NCBI GenBank assembly: GCA_947448735.1
Contig: CANFOS010000002.1
Coordinates: forward strand, 235,413-299,412
Direction: 5' to 3'
Source: Comamonadaceae bacterium
GTDB lineage: Bacteria > Pseudomonadota > Gammaproteobacteria > Burkholderiales > Burkholderiaceae_C
DNA length: 64,000 nt
The notes under the pieces are model-generated. The model made no database searches. It had not been told where the DNA came from and saw nothing but the letters and a program-made list of their open reading frames with translations. This document shows positions 34,141 through 44,699 of the stretch, piece after piece; position 1 is the stretch's first letter, and each line of letters starts with the position of its first letter. The translations under genes were made by a program, and so were the position numbers.

Positions 34141-35555
34141 CAAAACGCTGTCTCTAGATACGAGTAGATGTAGTTGGAGCCGCCACTGACATTGCCCAGC
34201 AGGCGCGACGCGCCAAAAATGCCGGAGCGGTGCGACACGCCAAAACCGACAAAGGTGTCTTTCAGTGAGTGCACGCCAAACAAGTCGCCCACGCTGACGT
34301 CAATCGTCGGGTCCAGGTAGTTCAGCAGGCGAGAAGTGGTTTTGCCGGTCTGGCTGACGACTTCGGTGTAGGGCACGCGTTGCGCCGCCGACAGCCCCAC
34401 GCCCAGGCCCAGCCTGGTTTTGACACGCTCGCGCCACGGAAAGCCGTAGTAAATCGCTTTCATGAACACATCGAGCTGCGCGCCGTTGGCCTGCAGGCCG
34501 CGCTCGTCGTGGTACGTCAGGCCCACATAGCCCGCAAAGTCCAGCGGCCAGCCGTTCAGGCCCTGAATAAACGGCTTACCCAGCTGCACGCCCGCGATGT
34601 GGGTGGCGTTGATCTTGGCCGTTGCCAGGCAGCGCGCAGTGATGATGCGGGCCAGGTGGCAGCCGTCCTCGGTGGCCTTGCCGTACATCAACTTGACATA
34701 AGTGGGCGATGTATCTTCGGCCCCCTCGCGACGCTGTCGTTGAGGGCTGCCAAAGTCGTAGGCCGCGCCGATATACAGGGCTGGCAGGGTGCGCTTTTCG
34801 ACAATCGGACTGTTCTTGACAGATGTGCCCAGCACCGTTGCAGACACGCCCGCCAGCAAGCGCCAGCGCTCAGACACATCGTAAGAGCCGTACAGGCCCA
34901 GTTGTGACTGCATGCCTGAGCCCGGCGCATAGGCGGCGCGGCCTGCCCTGGCTTCGTTGGCCCGCACGCCATAGTAATAGTCGTTCAGTTTTGCATCTCG
35001 CCAGGACACCGACAAATCGGGCCGCAGAGACCATGGCCCCGAGCGCCATTCGTAGCCGTAGCCCAGTCGGGCTTCGGTGCCGCGCGAGGCACTCCCTACG
35101 TCGCGCATCAGTTCGACGCGCAGCGTGCCCCAGCTCTGGCGCTGTCGGTAAGCCAAGCCCAAATCAATGCCTGAATCCCGTGTCGCCATTCCTGCCAGGA
35201 TGGCCGGCAGCCGGTCTGATGGAAAGCCCTCAAAGCGCTGCTCGACAAACAGGTCGACACGCTGACCATCCTGGCCGCTGCCCGCGTTGAAGAGTTTGAT
35301 ACCTGCACGGTTGGCATGTAAAAAAAGCCGTTCTCCCTCATACAAATACAGCGGCACCAGGTCATAACGGGTGCCGCCGCCCAAGTAGGGGGACGCTGTT
35401 GTTCTGACCGCTGCGCCCAGACCGGCGCTGCCGGGAGTGTTCAAGATAGCGGTGAGGGGTTCAATACCGTCAGCACGCACAGGTGTACAAAACACAGTGA
35501 CCGCTGCGGTCGCGGCCAGCAGGCAGGCTTTGATCAAGGGGTGATGTCGGGTCAT
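34140..35555 (-). CDS. MipA/OmpV-family outer-membrane protein with a second barrel-like domain
   Basis: The 471-residue product has a signal peptide (KACLLAATAAVTVFCTPVRA) and an N-terminal half resembling MipA/OmpV scaffolding proteins: SPYLGGGTRYDLVPLYLYEG, DLGLAYRQR, GYGYEWRSGPW. MipA proteins are usually about 250 residues. Here a second, roughly 200-residue part follows an Arg/Glu linker (QRQRREGAEDTS). It is also rich in alternating amphipathic strands and ends in a C-terminal aromatic residue (SYLETAF), as outer-membrane barrels do. The second part resembles small lipid-modifying barrels only loosely. The ATG at 35555 was chosen because the signal peptide begins there; the open frame continues upstream into ssb. 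Confidence 0.7.
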   Translation of the reverse strand: MTRHHPLIKACLLAATAAVTVFCTPVRADGIEPLTAILNTPGSAGLGAAVRTTASPYLGGGTRYDLVPLYLYEGERLFLHANRAGIKLFNAGSGQDGQRVDLFVEQRFEGFPSDRLPAILAGMATRDSGIDLGLAYRQRQSWGTLRVELMRDVGSASRGTEARLGYGYEWRSGPWSLRPDLSVSWRDAKLNDYYYGVRANEARAGRAAYAPGSGMQSQLGLYGSYDVSERWRLLAGVSATVLGTSVKNSPIVEKRTLPALYIGAAYDFGSPQRQRREGAEDTSPTYVKLMYGKATEDGCHLARIITARCLATAKINATHIAGVQLGKPFIQGLNGWPLDFAGYVGLTYHDERGLQANGAQLDVFMKAIYYGFPWRERVKTRLGLGVGLSAAQRVPYTEVVSQTGKTTSRLLNYLDPTIDVSVGDLFGVHSLKDTFVGFGVSHRSGIFGASRLLGNVSGGSNYIYSYLETAF

Positions 35556-35686
35556 GCGAAGCTTCGTATTAGAGGGACGCAAGTGTGAACCCTTGCAAGG
35601 TGCAAATGGTAGCTTTGAAGTTTTCGTCAAGCAGTGATTGTTTGTAAGCAAAAGCATATGGCGCGTGTCAGCCAGCGCTGATGCGC

Positions 35687-35712
35687 GAAAAAAAGCCCGC
35701 GCACGGCGGGCT
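35687..35712 (-). terminator. Rho-independent terminator after ssb
   Basis: On the reverse strand AGCCCGC and GCGGGCT form a perfect 7-bp stem with a 5-base loop, followed by TTTTTTT. It lies 25 bp past the ssb stop. The remaining gap to the mipA-like gene (35556-35686) contains no gene. Confidence 0.85.
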
Positions 35713-35736
35713 TTGGTTCGGATCGGCGCCTGAGAT

Positions 35737-36225
35737 TTAAAACGGAATATCGTCGTCCATGTCGTCAAAACCGCTGGCTGCTTTGGCTGGGGCTGGTTTT
35801 GCTGGCTGGGAAGGTCGGGCCGCAGGCGCTGTGCGTGGCGCGCTATAGCCGCCACCGTCATCACCATCAGATGCGCCGCCGCCCATGCCCTGGCGGCTAC
35901 CGAGCATCTGCATCTGGTCAGCACGGATCTCGGTGGTGAATTTTTCAACCCCGTCTTTGTCCGTCCATTTGCGGGTGCGCAGGCTGCCCTCAACATAGAC
36001 CTGAGAGCCTTTTTTCAGGTACTGGCCCACAATTTCAGCCAAACGGCCATTGAAGTTGATGCGGTGCCACTCGGTGGCTTCTTTCATCTCGCCAGTGGCT
36101 TTGTCTTTCCAGCGATCGGTGGTGGCGATCGAGACGTTGGCGATCTGGTCGCCATTGGGGAAGCTGCGCATCTCTGGGTCTTTGCCCAGGTTGCCGACGA
36201 TGATGACTTTGTTGATGGATGCCAT
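35737..36225 (-). CDS. ssb: Single-stranded DNA-binding protein
   Basis: The 162-residue SSB has an N-terminal OB fold ([20 protein letters not shown] and [20 protein letters not shown]), a Gly/Pro/Ala-rich linker, and the acidic C-terminal tail DDMDDDIPF that recruits repair and replication proteins. It is divergent from uvrA, a common arrangement linked to the SOS response. I did not find a clear LexA box in the 330-bp intergenic region. Confidence 0.96.
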   Translation of the reverse strand: MASINKVIIVGNLGKDPEMRSFPNGDQIANVSIATTDRWKDKATGEMKEATEWHRINFNGRLAEIVGQYLKKGSQVYVEGSLRTRKWTDKDGVEKFTTEIRADQMQMLGSRQGMGGGASDGDDGGGYSAPRTAPAARPSQPAKPAPAKAASGFDDMDDDIPF

Positions 36226-36297
36226 GGCAGTTACCTTGAAAAAAACTGATTTTTAACAGTTTAACCCGCGCTGTGGCGATCCATCTTTCATTGACCC

Positions 36298-36504
36298 TCA
36301 AGCCAATACCGGTGCTGCGCTTCGGCTGGCAGGCCAAGTGCCTGAACCGACACGCGCCAAACCAGTGGCTGTCGCCGACTTACCAGCAAATGCAGCGCCC
36401 ACCCTGTCGTCTGCCAGCCTGGTCAGGCGGCTCGGCCAGCCATGGTGCACATCGCCAGACAGGGCGACAAGGCCACGAAAGCTGCCGCCCTTTGACCACT
36501 GCAA
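36298..36504 (-). pseudogene. Possible remnant of a PhoD-type metallophosphatase
   Basis: A 68-codon open frame lies in the 330-bp ssb-uvrA gap (36226-36555). It contains FRGLVALSGDVHHGWPSRL, which resembles the metal-binding GDVH segment near the C-terminus of PhoD-like alkaline phosphatases. No other part of such an enzyme is present, and no ribosome-binding site is evident. I treat it as a truncated relic; an unrelated short protein is possible. Nothing else was recognised in this gap apart from candidate promoter-like AT-rich sequence near 36515-36525. Confidence 0.3.
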
Positions 36505-36555
36505 CCCGCGTGTTTTCGCTATGATGGTCGGTTGTCTTAAACGCGGTCACCAGCC

Positions 36556-39500
36556 TTGAACTCTCCTACCGACAGCCACTACCTGGCCAGTGTTTTAGCG
36601 GCTCAGCGCATCAGTATTCGGGGTGCGCGCACGCACAATTTGAAAAATATCGACCTGGATATTCCGCGCAACCAATTGGTGGTGATCACGGGTTTGAGCG
36701 GTTCAGGCAAGTCGTCCCTGGCTTTCGACACCCTGTACGCCGAAGGCCAGCGCCGTTATGTTGAAAGCTTGAGCACCTACGCCCGGCAGTTTTTGCAATT
36801 GATGGACAAGCCCGATGTGGACATGATCGAAGGGCTGTCGCCAGCGATTTCGATTGAACAAAAAGCCACCTCACACAACCCGCGCTCCACCGTCGGCACG
36901 GTCACCGAGATTCATGACTATTTGCGCCTGCTGTTCGCACGTGCAGGCACACCGTTTTGCCCGGAGCATGATTTGCCGCTGCAAGCGCAAAGCGTGAGCG
37001 AAATGGTGGACTCGGTGTTGGCCTTGCCCGAAGACACCAAGCTGATGATTCTGGCGCCGGTTGCGCGCGAGAAAAAGGGCGAATTTACCGAGCTGTTCGC
37101 TGACATGCAGGCCCAGGGTTACGTGCGTTTTCGGGTGGATGGCCATGCTTATGAGTTTGACGATCTGCCCAAACTCAAAAAAACCGAGAAACACAACATT
37201 GATGTGGTGATTGACCGCCTCAAGTCACGCAGCGATCAAACCCAGAGACTGGCCGAGAGCTTTGAAGCTGCCCTGCGCCTGGCTGACAGCAAAGCCATTG
37301 CGCTGGAGATGGACACCGGCAAAGAGCATTTGTTCAGTGCCAAGTTTTCTTGCCCGGTGTGCAGCTACTCGCTGGCGGACATGGAGCCGCGCCTGTTTTC
37401 GTTCAATTCTCCGGTCGGCGCTTGCCCCAGCTGCGACGGCTTGGGCCACAAAGAATTTTTTGACCCGACGCGCATTGTTGCCTTCCCGTCATTGAGCTTG
37501 GCCAGCGGCGCCGTCAAGGGCTGGGACAGGCGTAACGGTTACTACTTTTCAATGCTCGAAAGCCTGGCCAGACACTATTCGTTTGACATCGAAACCGCTT
37601 TTGAAGACCTGCCCTTGCAGGTGCAGGAAGTGGTTCTGGTCGGCTCGGGCAGCCAGGAGATCAAGTTTTCGTACATCATGGACTCGGGCGCCTCGCAGGG
37701 CAAAAAGGTCACTAAAAAGCACCCGTTTGAAGGCGTGATCCCCAACTTTGACCGCCGCTACCGCGAGACCGATTCCAGCACCGTGCGTGAAGAGTTGGCG
37801 CGCTACCGCAGCCTTCAGCCCTGCCCTGACTGCAAGGGCACACGCCTGCGCAAGGAAGCCCGCCACGTGTATTTGGTCGGCGCGCCGGACGCACAGGGCA
37901 ACATCATCAAACGCGCCATTTTTGACATCAGCAGCATCACCCTGCGTGAAAGCTTTGCTTATTTTGACCAGCTCAAGATGTCGGGTGCCAAAGGCGAAAT
38001 TGCAGGCAAGGTCGTGCGCGAGATTGGCCTGCGTCTGAAATTTTTAAACGATGTTGGCCTGAATTACCTGAGCCTGGACAGAAGCGCTGAAACCCTGTCG
38101 GGAGGCGAGTCCCAGCGCATCCGGCTGGCCTCACAAATCGGCTCTGGCCTGACCGGCGTGATGTACGTGCTTGACGAGCCCAGCATTGGCTTGCACCAGC
38201 GCGACAACGACCGGCTGATTGGCACGCTCAAACACCTGCGCGACATTGGCAACAGTGTGCTGGTGGTCGAGCATGACGAAGACATGATTCGTGCCGCTGA
38301 CCACGTGATTGACATGGGCCCCGGTGCAGGCATACACGGTGGCCGCGTGATGGCGCAGGGCACCTACGAAGAAGTGCGTGACAACCCGAATTCATTGACC
38401 GGCAAGTACCTGGCGCAAACGCTCAAAATTGCGGTGCCTGAGCACCGCACGGCCTGGTTGCCCACGGTTAAAAAAGAAAACGCCTTCACGCTTAAAAAAC
38501 CATCGCGCTTTGCACCCAGCCCGGCCTATGAAAGGCGCGCCGCCCGTGAGGCACAGCACCAGGCCACGCTGGGCGACATGCAGGCGTTGCGCGTCATCAA
38601 CGCGACCGGCCACAACCTGAAAAATGTCAGTGTTGAATTCCCGGTCGGCTTGCTGACCTGCGTCACGGGTGTGTCGGGTTCGGGCAAGTCAACGCTGGTC
38701 AACGACACGCTGTACGCCGCCGTGGCCCGCACCCTGTACCGCGCTCACGACGAGCCCGCCGCGCATGAAAGCATCGAAGGCATTGAGCACTTTGACAAAG
38801 TCATCAACGTGGATCAGTCCCCGATAGGCCGCACGCCGCGCAGCAACCCGGCCACCTACACGGGGCTGTTCACCCCGATTCGCGAGTTATTGGCTGAAAT
38901 GAACACGGCCCGCGAACGTGGCTACGGTGCGGGACGCTTCAGCTTTAACGTGGCCGGTGGCCGCTGCGAGGCCTGTCAGGGCGACGGCGTGGTGAAGGTT
39001 GAAATGCACTTTTTGCCCGACGTGTATGTGCCCTGCGACGTGTGCAAAGGCATGCGTTACAACCGCGAAACGCTGGAGGTGCAGTACAAGGGCAAAAATA
39101 TTGCACAAATCCTGGACCTGACGGTCGAAGCGGCTGCCGAGTTTTTCAAAGCCGTGCCCACGATCGCCCGCAAATTGCACACGCTGCTCGATGTCGGCCT
39201 GAGCTATATCAAGCTGGGCCAGGCCGCCACCACGTTGTCTGGCGGCGAGGCGCAACGGGTCAAGCTGGCCTTAGAGCTGAGTAAAAAAGACACCGGCCGC
39301 ACGCTGTACATTTTGGACGAGCCGACCACTGGCCTGCACTTTGCCGACATTGACTTGCTGCTCAAAGTGCTGCACCAGCTGCGCGACGCAGGCAACACGA
39401 TTGTGGTGATCGAGCACAACCTGGACGTCATCAAAACCGCCGACTGGCTGATCGACATGGGACCCGAAGGTGGAGCCGGTGGCGGCACGGTCGTGGGCGT

Positions 39501-39570
39501 GGGCACACCGGAAGACATTGCGGCCAACGCGGATAGCCACACCGGGCGTTACTTGGCACGCTTGCTGTGA
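36556..39570 (+). CDS. uvrA: UvrABC excinuclease subunit A
   Basis: UvrA (1004 residues) is the damage-recognition ATPase of nucleotide excision repair. Both ABC cassettes are intact: Walker [14 protein letters not shown] and [13 protein letters not shown], with LSGGE signatures in each. The zinc modules appear as [11 protein letters not shown]...CPSCDG and CEACQGDG...CDVCKG. The start appears to be a TTG at 36556 because no ATG stands close upstream of the conserved [16 protein letters not shown]. The stop overlaps the GTG of the downstream permease gene. Confidence 0.95.
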   Translation: MNSPTDSHYLASVLAAQRISIRGARTHNLKNIDLDIPRNQLVVITGLSGSGKSSLAFDTLYAEGQRRYVESLSTYARQFLQLMDKPDVDMIEGLSPAISIEQKATSHNPRSTVGTVTEIHDYLRLLFARAGTPFCPEHDLPLQAQSVSEMVDSVLALPEDTKLMILAPVAREKKGEFTELFADMQAQGYVRFRVDGHAYEFDDLPKLKKTEKHNIDVVIDRLKSRSDQTQRLAESFEAALRLADSKAIALEMDTGKEHLFSAKFSCPVCSYSLADMEPRLFSFNSPVGACPSCDGLGHKEFFDPTRIVAFPSLSLASGAVKGWDRRNGYYFSMLESLARHYSFDIETAFEDLPLQVQEVVLVGSGSQEIKFSYIMDSGASQGKKVTKKHPFEGVIPNFDRRYRETDSSTVREELARYRSLQPCPDCKGTRLRKEARHVYLVGAPDAQGNIIKRAIFDISSITLRESFAYFDQLKMSGAKGEIAGKVVREIGLRLKFLNDVGLNYLSLDRSAETLSGGESQRIRLASQIGSGLTGVMYVLDEPSIGLHQRDNDRLIGTLKHLRDIGNSVLVVEHDEDMIRAADHVIDMGPGAGIHGGRVMAQGTYEEVRDNPNSLTGKYLAQTLKIAVPEHRTAWLPTVKKENAFTLKKPSRFAPSPAYERRAAREAQHQATLGDMQALRVINATGHNLKNVSVEFPVGLLTCVTGVSGSGKSTLVNDTLYAAVARTLYRAHDEPAAHESIEGIEHFDKVINVDQSPIGRTPRSNPATYTGLFTPIRELLAEMNTARERGYGAGRFSFNVAGGRCEACQGDGVVKVEMHFLPDVYVPCDVCKGMRYNRETLEVQYKGKNIAQILDLTVEAAAEFFKAVPTIARKLHTLLDVGLSYIKLGQAATTLSGGEAQRVKLALELSKKDTGRTLYILDEPTTGLHFADIDLLLKVLHQLRDAGNTIVVIEHNLDVIKTADWLIDMGPEGGAGGGTVVGVGTPEDIAANADSHTGRYLARLL

Positions 39571-40478
39571 CAGCTGGCCGGCTGACGGGCCGTGACCTGG
39601 CGGCAGTGCTGGTCGTGGTGGTGGTGTGGGGGCTCAACTTCGTGGTGATGAAGTTCGCACTGCGAGACTTCACGCCTTTCCAGTTGGGTGCTGTGCGTTA
39701 TGTGTTTGCGGTGCTGCCGCTGATCCTGTTTATCAAGCCGCCGCCGATGGCCCGCAAATGGTTGCTGATGTATGGCCTTTTCCAGGGCGTGGGGCAGTTT
39801 GGTTTTTTGTTCTTGGCCCTGAAGGTCGGGATGACGGCGGCGCTGGCTTCTGTGCTGTTGCAAACCCAGGTGTTTTTTACCGCCCTGTTTGGTTTTGTGC
39901 TGCTGGGTGAGCGCGCCAGCCGCGCCTTGCAAGCGGGAATGCTGCTGGCCGCGCTGGGCTTGACCTGCTTTGTGCTGAACCACCTTCAGCCTGCCGCTGT
40001 GGGCAGCAGTGCAGCCAGCCTGTTTGGCTTGTTGCTCACGCTGTGCGCTGCGGCCATGTGGTCGGCCTCCAACATCGTCGCGCGGCGGGTGCAGCAGCTG
40101 CCCCACGACTACTCGCCGCTGGCCTTTGTGGTGTGGAGCAGCTCGGTCGCCATCGTGCCATTCGTGGTGCTGTCGGTCGCGTTTGATGCGCCTGAAGTCC
40201 GCTGGCAGTGGCTGGATGCACGCGCCAGCAGCTGGCTGGCCGTCGCCTACCTCGGCTGGATGGCCAGCATCCTGGGTTACACCTTGTGGACGGGGCTGCT
40301 CAAACGCCACCCTGCCAACAAGGTTGCACCGTTCAGCCTGGGCGTGCCAGTTGTGGGGCTGGCTACCGGTATGCTGGTGCTGGGCGAAGTCATCACGCCG
40401 TGGCAGTGGGCCGGCATCGCGCTGGTGGTCGCGGCGCTGGCTTGTGTGATGCTGGGCGGTATGGTCAGGCGGCGCTGA
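39567..40478 (+). CDS. EamA/DMT-superfamily permease
   Basis: A 303-residue membrane protein with about ten hydrophobic helices in two EamA repeats. Segments include [21 protein letters not shown] and the second-repeat [20 protein letters not shown]. EamA proteins export or import small metabolites such as amino acids. Substrate is unknown. The GTG start overlaps the uvrA stop by four bases, so it may be cotranscribed with uvrA. Confidence 0.85.
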   Translation: MTAGRLTGRDLAAVLVVVVVWGLNFVVMKFALRDFTPFQLGAVRYVFAVLPLILFIKPPPMARKWLLMYGLFQGVGQFGFLFLALKVGMTAALASVLLQTQVFFTALFGFVLLGERASRALQAGMLLAALGLTCFVLNHLQPAAVGSSAASLFGLLLTLCAAAMWSASNIVARRVQQLPHDYSPLAFVVWSSSVAIVPFVVLSVAFDAPEVRWQWLDARASSWLAVAYLGWMASILGYTLWTGLLKRHPANKVAPFSLGVPVVGLATGMLVLGEVITPWQWAGIALVVAALACVMLGGMVRRR

Positions 40479-40597
40479 GGGGACGCAGAGGGGACGCTGA
40501 GGGGTTGATCCGTGGACTCCTGGCTTGCACCGCCCGAACGCCCAAAGACTGCGTCATGTCCTACAGCGATTGCCGACATCGCATGCTATGTTCATAA

Positions 40598-40637
40598 AGC
40601 CCCGCGTGAGGTTTTAAGCACTTCGTGGCGCGGGGCT
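40598..40637 (+). other. Long-loop hairpin in the leader of the lipoprotein gene
   Basis: AGCCCCGCG (40598-40606) is perfectly complementary to CGCGGGGCT (40629-40637), leaving a 22-base loop. A third GC block, CCCGCACGGGG, follows at once. It sits in the 237-bp gap between the EamA gene and the lipoprotein gene, about 80 bp before the chosen start. No T-run follows, so it is not a simple terminator. Confidence 0.45.
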
Positions 40638-40715
40638 CCCGCACGGGGCTCCAGTAGCCTGCCACTTGAACAAGACGACAGCCCCCAGCGCTTGTCATTT
40701 ACCGATTGTTTTTTG

Positions 40716-42881
40716 ATGAGAACCACGCGTCGCTCTAACTTTCGCAAGCTGCCAAGGAAGTTTGGGCTCGCCTGCCTTTTGGCGGGCTTGCTGGTGTGGG
40801 TGCTTTATGGCTGTGTCGGGCCGACCGGCGGCAGCCGGTCTTTGTTCAGTCCCCGAACCGCCATTGCGCCAGACGGTTTGCCGCCTCCCGACGCAGGCCA
40901 GCTGATGCTGCTCGTCCCGCCAGGCCAGGTGCTGTCAAGTCCGCTGGTCACTGCGTGGGTGGATGCAGCGTCTGAAATTGGTGTTCGCATGCAGGTCGTC
41001 ACAGATCCAGAGTTTCGCGCCATGGGGGATGCAGCGCTTCAATACGCTGGCCTGGTATTGCCCGACCAGTTGCATCCGATCGCGGACGAAGCACTGCTGA
41101 AGTCGATTCGCAGCTACACCCAAGCGGGCGGGCAGACACTGCTGGTGTATGACTTTGCTGCGTTCGCGCTGGACAGCAACCACAAGCCCATCTATCCGAT
41201 CCCGAAGTCGCGGCTCAGTGACCTGGCTGGTGTGGACTATGCGCTGTACGACAAGCTGCGTGAAAAAACGACGGCGATTGGGCCGATCGCCGTCATGCGC
41301 AGCACCATGCGCGAGCTTCAGGTGCCGCCCGGAAAGTCGAGTCCTTATGTGACCAACCGGGACGCAGCAACACCTGCAACGGCTGCCGCCAGCTACCGGC
41401 CCGAAAGCACAAGCCCCTTGCCCGTCCCTGGCACGGGCAGCAACTCGGTCGCTGCTGTCACCACGACGGCCACTTCGCCTGTCGATGTGCTTGACAGCTT
41501 CAGCGGCTATCTGCTGGGCAACCTGATTTACTCGAGCTTTGTCACCCAAGGAAGTTTCCAAGGCACCACGCTGGCGTCATCTGCCGAGGCGGGGCTGGTG
41601 GCAGGCCTTCACAAGGTGGGCCGCGGCCAGGTGATGTTTGTCAATCTGCCGCTGACCTACCTCAAGGTGGCGCGTACCGACGGATTGCTGATGCATGGTT
41701 TTTTGCGCTACTTTGCCCACAACGTGCTGCACATGGCGCAGTTGTCTGCCGTGCCTGACGGGGTTGCCGGGCTGACGCTGAACTGGCACCTTGACTCGTT
41801 TACGGCCCAATTGCCAACGCTCAGGCTGGAAAAACTGGGCGTGTTTAACGACGGCCCGTTCTCCATCAACATGACAGCGGGGCCCGACGCGGTCAACGTG
41901 GGCGACGCCAAGGGCTGGAACCTGAATCACAACCCGATTGCGCAGCGCATGCTGCAGCGCTTTGTGGCCAAAGGACATGCCATAGGTAGCCACGGCGGCT
42001 GGAACCACGACTACTACGGCCTGAACGCCAACGACAGCAACCAAGCCACGTTTGAGCCATATCTTGAGCGCAATGCAAGCGCCATCAGGCGGACGGTCAG
42101 CGACCCTTTTCGGGCCTATCCGGGTTTGAGGTCGCCGACCCCAGAGCACTTGCCGCCTATCTCGTTGCCGTTGGCGTTAAAACGTAAATTGTCGGTAGAC
42201 CTGACTTTGGGGCCGACCCTGCGCGAGTACTCTCCCCCGGTGGGCAACAACCCCCTCTGGGCGATGGACTGGCTTGAGAAGCAGGGCGTGGTCGCCACGT
42301 ATTTTGCGGGGCATACCGGCATGGGGCCAACAAGGCACTACCGTGACGGCCAGTTGCGCAACCCCAGCATGTGGATGTTTCCGGTCACGCCCTTTGGCCG
42401 CTACGCCACCTTTGAAGAGTTTCAGACGGCAGCCTTGCCCAAACAAGACGTGGTCGACTGGTATCGCAGCACCGTTGACTTTGCAGTTGCCCAAAACACC
42501 AGCCGCATGATTTACATCCATCCGAACGGCGCCAACGTGTGGTCCGACGTGTTGCTGGATCTTTTGGCCTATGCAAAAACACAAGGGCCGCAGCACTTCA
42601 GGTGGTACACCATGACACGGCTTGCCGACTTCATGACCGCCCGGCTCGGCGTGACATGGACAGAACAGCGCGACAAATACGGCGTGTCGCGTTTTGAAGT
42701 CACCCATTCCAGCAGCCTCAATGAAATGGTCTGGATGCTGCCAAAGGCCCGTTACGCCGGTCTGCCCATCAGCAAAGACGGCAGTGTCACCGTGTCAGAT
42801 CAGGGGGCAGATTGGGTCGTTCGGGCCGGCAATACCCGTCGTGCGAGCTTTACGGCGCTGAACCAGCCGACGCGACATTAA
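40716..42881 (+). CDS. Large lipoprotein with a polysaccharide-deacetylase-like segment
   Basis: The roughly 721-residue product starts with a basic N-terminus and a hydrophobic stretch (FGLACLLAGLLVWVLYGC) ending in a lipobox-like LYGC. Residues from about 50 to 330 form a domain of alternating strands and helices (QLMLLVPPGQVL, GGQTLLVYDFAAFAL). The later half contains LTLNWHLDS and GHAIGSHGGWNHDYYG, resembling the first Asp and the His motif of NodB-type polysaccharide deacetylases. IYIHPNGA follows near the end. Deacetylase activity is an inference. The frame is open from a GTG at 40512, but the signal sequence places the start at the ATG at 40716. It converges with pyrF, 27 bp apart. Confidence 0.65.
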   Translation: MRTTRRSNFRKLPRKFGLACLLAGLLVWVLYGCVGPTGGSRSLFSPRTAIAPDGLPPPDAGQLMLLVPPGQVLSSPLVTAWVDAASEIGVRMQVVTDPEFRAMGDAALQYAGLVLPDQLHPIADEALLKSIRSYTQAGGQTLLVYDFAAFALDSNHKPIYPIPKSRLSDLAGVDYALYDKLREKTTAIGPIAVMRSTMRELQVPPGKSSPYVTNRDAATPATAAASYRPESTSPLPVPGTGSNSVAAVTTTATSPVDVLDSFSGYLLGNLIYSSFVTQGSFQGTTLASSAEAGLVAGLHKVGRGQVMFVNLPLTYLKVARTDGLLMHGFLRYFAHNVLHMAQLSAVPDGVAGLTLNWHLDSFTAQLPTLRLEKLGVFNDGPFSINMTAGPDAVNVGDAKGWNLNHNPIAQRMLQRFVAKGHAIGSHGGWNHDYYGLNANDSNQATFEPYLERNASAIRRTVSDPFRAYPGLRSPTPEHLPPISLPLALKRKLSVDLTLGPTLREYSPPVGNNPLWAMDWLEKQGVVATYFAGHTGMGPTRHYRDGQLRNPSMWMFPVTPFGRYATFEEFQTAALPKQDVVDWYRSTVDFAVAQNTSRMIYIHPNGANVWSDVLLDLLAYAKTQGPQHFRWYTMTRLADFMTARLGVTWTEQRDKYGVSRFEVTHSSSLNEMVWMLPKARYAGLPISKDGSVTVSDQGADWVVRAGNTRRASFTALNQPTRH

Positions 42882-42908
42882 AACCTGGCAGCGGGTGTTT
42901 GACGATCT

Positions 42909-43754
42909 TCAGCCCCGTGCCGCCTGCAACACATCCCGGGTCTTGACTGCCTCACGCCGCGCCGCCTCAGCAAAATCATCGCCGCTGGACGCATACAAAA
43001 TCGCCCGCGAAGAGCTGACGATGATGGGTGCGTTATGTCGCCAGCCGGCGCGTACCGTGGCCACAGCGTCACCGCCTTGGGCGCCCACGCCGGGTATCAG
43101 CAGCGGCAAAGTCGGCGCGACGGTGCGCACCCGGTCAATTTCAGCCGGGTAAGTCGCACCGACCACCAGGCCGAGCTGGCCGTTGAGGTTCCACGGGCCT
43201 TGGGCCAGGCGGGCGACGTGTTCGTACAGCAGCGGCTGGCCTTCCACACTGGCAAAGCGCTGGTTTTGCAAATCGTCACCGCCGGGGTTGGATGTGCGGC
43301 ACAGCAAAAATGCCCCTTTGCCCGCGTGCTTCAAATACGGCTCCACCGAGTCAAAGCCCATGAAGGGTGAGAGGGTGACGGCGTCTGCGCCGTAGCGCTC
43401 GAAAGCCTCGATGGCGTACTGCTCGGCCGTAGCACCGATGTCGCCGCGCTTGGCGTCCAAAATGATGGGCACGTTGGGCGCGGCGCGGCGCATGTGTTCC
43501 ATCAGGCGCTCGAGCTGGCCTTCGGCGCGGTGCGCGGCAAAGTAGGCAATTTGCGGTTTGAAAGAGATGACCAGGTCCGCGGTGGCGTCGACAATCGCGG
43601 CGCAAAAGTCATAAATCTTGTTGCTGTTGCCCTTGAGCTTGCCGGGAAAGCGCGTTGGCTCCGGGTCCAGGCCCACGCACAGCATGGACTGGTTTTGTTG
43701 TTCTGACGTGCGCAGCATGTCAAGGAAGGTCGGTGGGGATGCCTGCATGTTCAT
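42909..43754 (-). CDS. pyrF: Orotidine 5'-phosphate decarboxylase
   Basis: PyrF (281 residues) converts OMP to UMP in pyrimidine synthesis. The catalytic [16 protein letters not shown] motif identifies the longer type 2 form common in betaproteobacteria. Early [13 protein letters not shown] and late [11 protein letters not shown] (phosphate-binding region) are present. The ATG at 43754 was chosen; the long upstream open frame (to 44060) lies opposite the divergent EamA gene and has no family similarity. Confidence 0.95.
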   Translation of the reverse strand: MNMQASPPTFLDMLRTSEQQNQSMLCVGLDPEPTRFPGKLKGNSNKIYDFCAAIVDATADLVISFKPQIAYFAAHRAEGQLERLMEHMRRAAPNVPIILDAKRGDIGATAEQYAIEAFERYGADAVTLSPFMGFDSVEPYLKHAGKGAFLLCRTSNPGGDDLQNQRFASVEGQPLLYEHVARLAQGPWNLNGQLGLVVGATYPAEIDRVRTVAPTLPLLIPGVGAQGGDAVATVRAGWRHNAPIIVSSSRAILYASSGDDFAEAARREAVKTRDVLQAARG

Positions 43755-43814
43755 TGCCGTATTGTAAGAAGCTGCGCCACCCAGGCGGCACAACCTACCC
43801 TGCACAATACGAGC

Positions 43815-44699
43815 ATGCAACTTGATCGTAAGCAACTCGTTCTCCTTACCCTTGTCACTCTGAGCTGGGGGCTGAACTGGCCGATGATGAAAATGGGCGT
43901 GACCGGCTACCCGCCATTGACGTTTCGGGCGCTGTGCCTGTGGACGGGTGTGCCCGTGCTGTGGCTGGCGCTGCGGTGGCTGAAAGTGCCTTTTTATGTG
44001 GCGCGCAAGGACTGGCGCGAGCTGTTCTGGTTGGCAGTGACCAACATGATCATCTGGCATGTGCTGATCATTTTGGCGGTCAGCATGCTCAGCAGCGGAC
44101 GGGCCGCGATCTTGGGCTACACGATGTCGGTGTTTTCATCGCTGTTGGGCGTGGCCTTTTTTGGTGCGCGCATGCGGCCGGTGCAGTGGCTGGGTGTGGG
44201 GGCCGCCTCGGTGGGCGTGTTGCTGCTTTTGTTTAACGAGTTAACGAATTTGTCGGGTCGGCCCTTGGGTGTGCTGATGGCCTTGAGCGCCGCTGCGGTC
44301 TGGGCGCTGGGCACACAAAAGCTGCGCGCCACCACCATGGCCACCAGCACGCTCACGCTGTCGTTCTGGATGACCTTCATGGCCGCTGTGGTGCTGACCG
44401 TGTTGTGCGTCATTTTTGAAAGCAGCCAGTGGCGCTTGCCGCAAGCCAGAAACTGGGTGGCGATTGCCTACAACGGCGTGCTGATTTTTGGTTTTACCCA
44501 CGCGGCGTGGTTCACCTTGGCACGCGGGCTGCCGCCGGTGGCGTCAACGCTGAGCACCATGATGATCCCGGTGCTGGGCGTGTTTTTGGGCGCGTTGTGG
44601 CTCGGTGAGGTACTGCACTGGCAAGACTGGGCAGCGGTGGCGCTGATGGCCGCGGCGATCTCTACCGTGCTGATTCCGGGTGGTCGCAAAACATCATGA
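43815..44699 (+). CDS. EamA/DMT-superfamily permease
   Basis: A second EamA transporter of 294 residues with ten predicted helices; [22 protein letters not shown] opens the first repeat and [22 protein letters not shown] lies in the second. It is divergent from pyrF and converges with the UDG-like gene, overlapping it by six bases at the 3' ends. It is clearly a separate paralogue from the protein encoded next to uvrA. Substrate unknown. Confidence 0.85.
   Translation: MQLDRKQLVLLTLVTLSWGLNWPMMKMGVTGYPPLTFRALCLWTGVPVLWLALRWLKVPFYVARKDWRELFWLAVTNMIIWHVLIILAVSMLSSGRAAILGYTMSVFSSLLGVAFFGARMRPVQWLGVGAASVGVLLLLFNELTNLSGRPLGVLMALSAAAVWALGTQKLRATTMATSTLTLSFWMTFMAAVVLTVLCVIFESSQWRLPQARNWVAIAYNGVLIFGFTHAAWFTLARGLPPVASTLSTMMIPVLGVFLGALWLGEVLHWQDWAAVALMAAAISTVLIPGGRKTS

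Noticed and set aside
35556..35996. Long N-terminal extension of the MipA-like frame into ssb
   Set aside because: A clear signal peptide starts at 35555, and the extension crosses the ssb terminator and gene.
36492..36525. TTGACC...TATGAT as the uvrA promoter
   Set aside because: The spacer is 22 bp, too long for a normal sigma-70 promoter.
43755..44060. N-terminal extension of pyrF
   Set aside because: It lies opposite the divergent EamA gene, is His/Arg/Gln-rich and not part of the PyrF fold.
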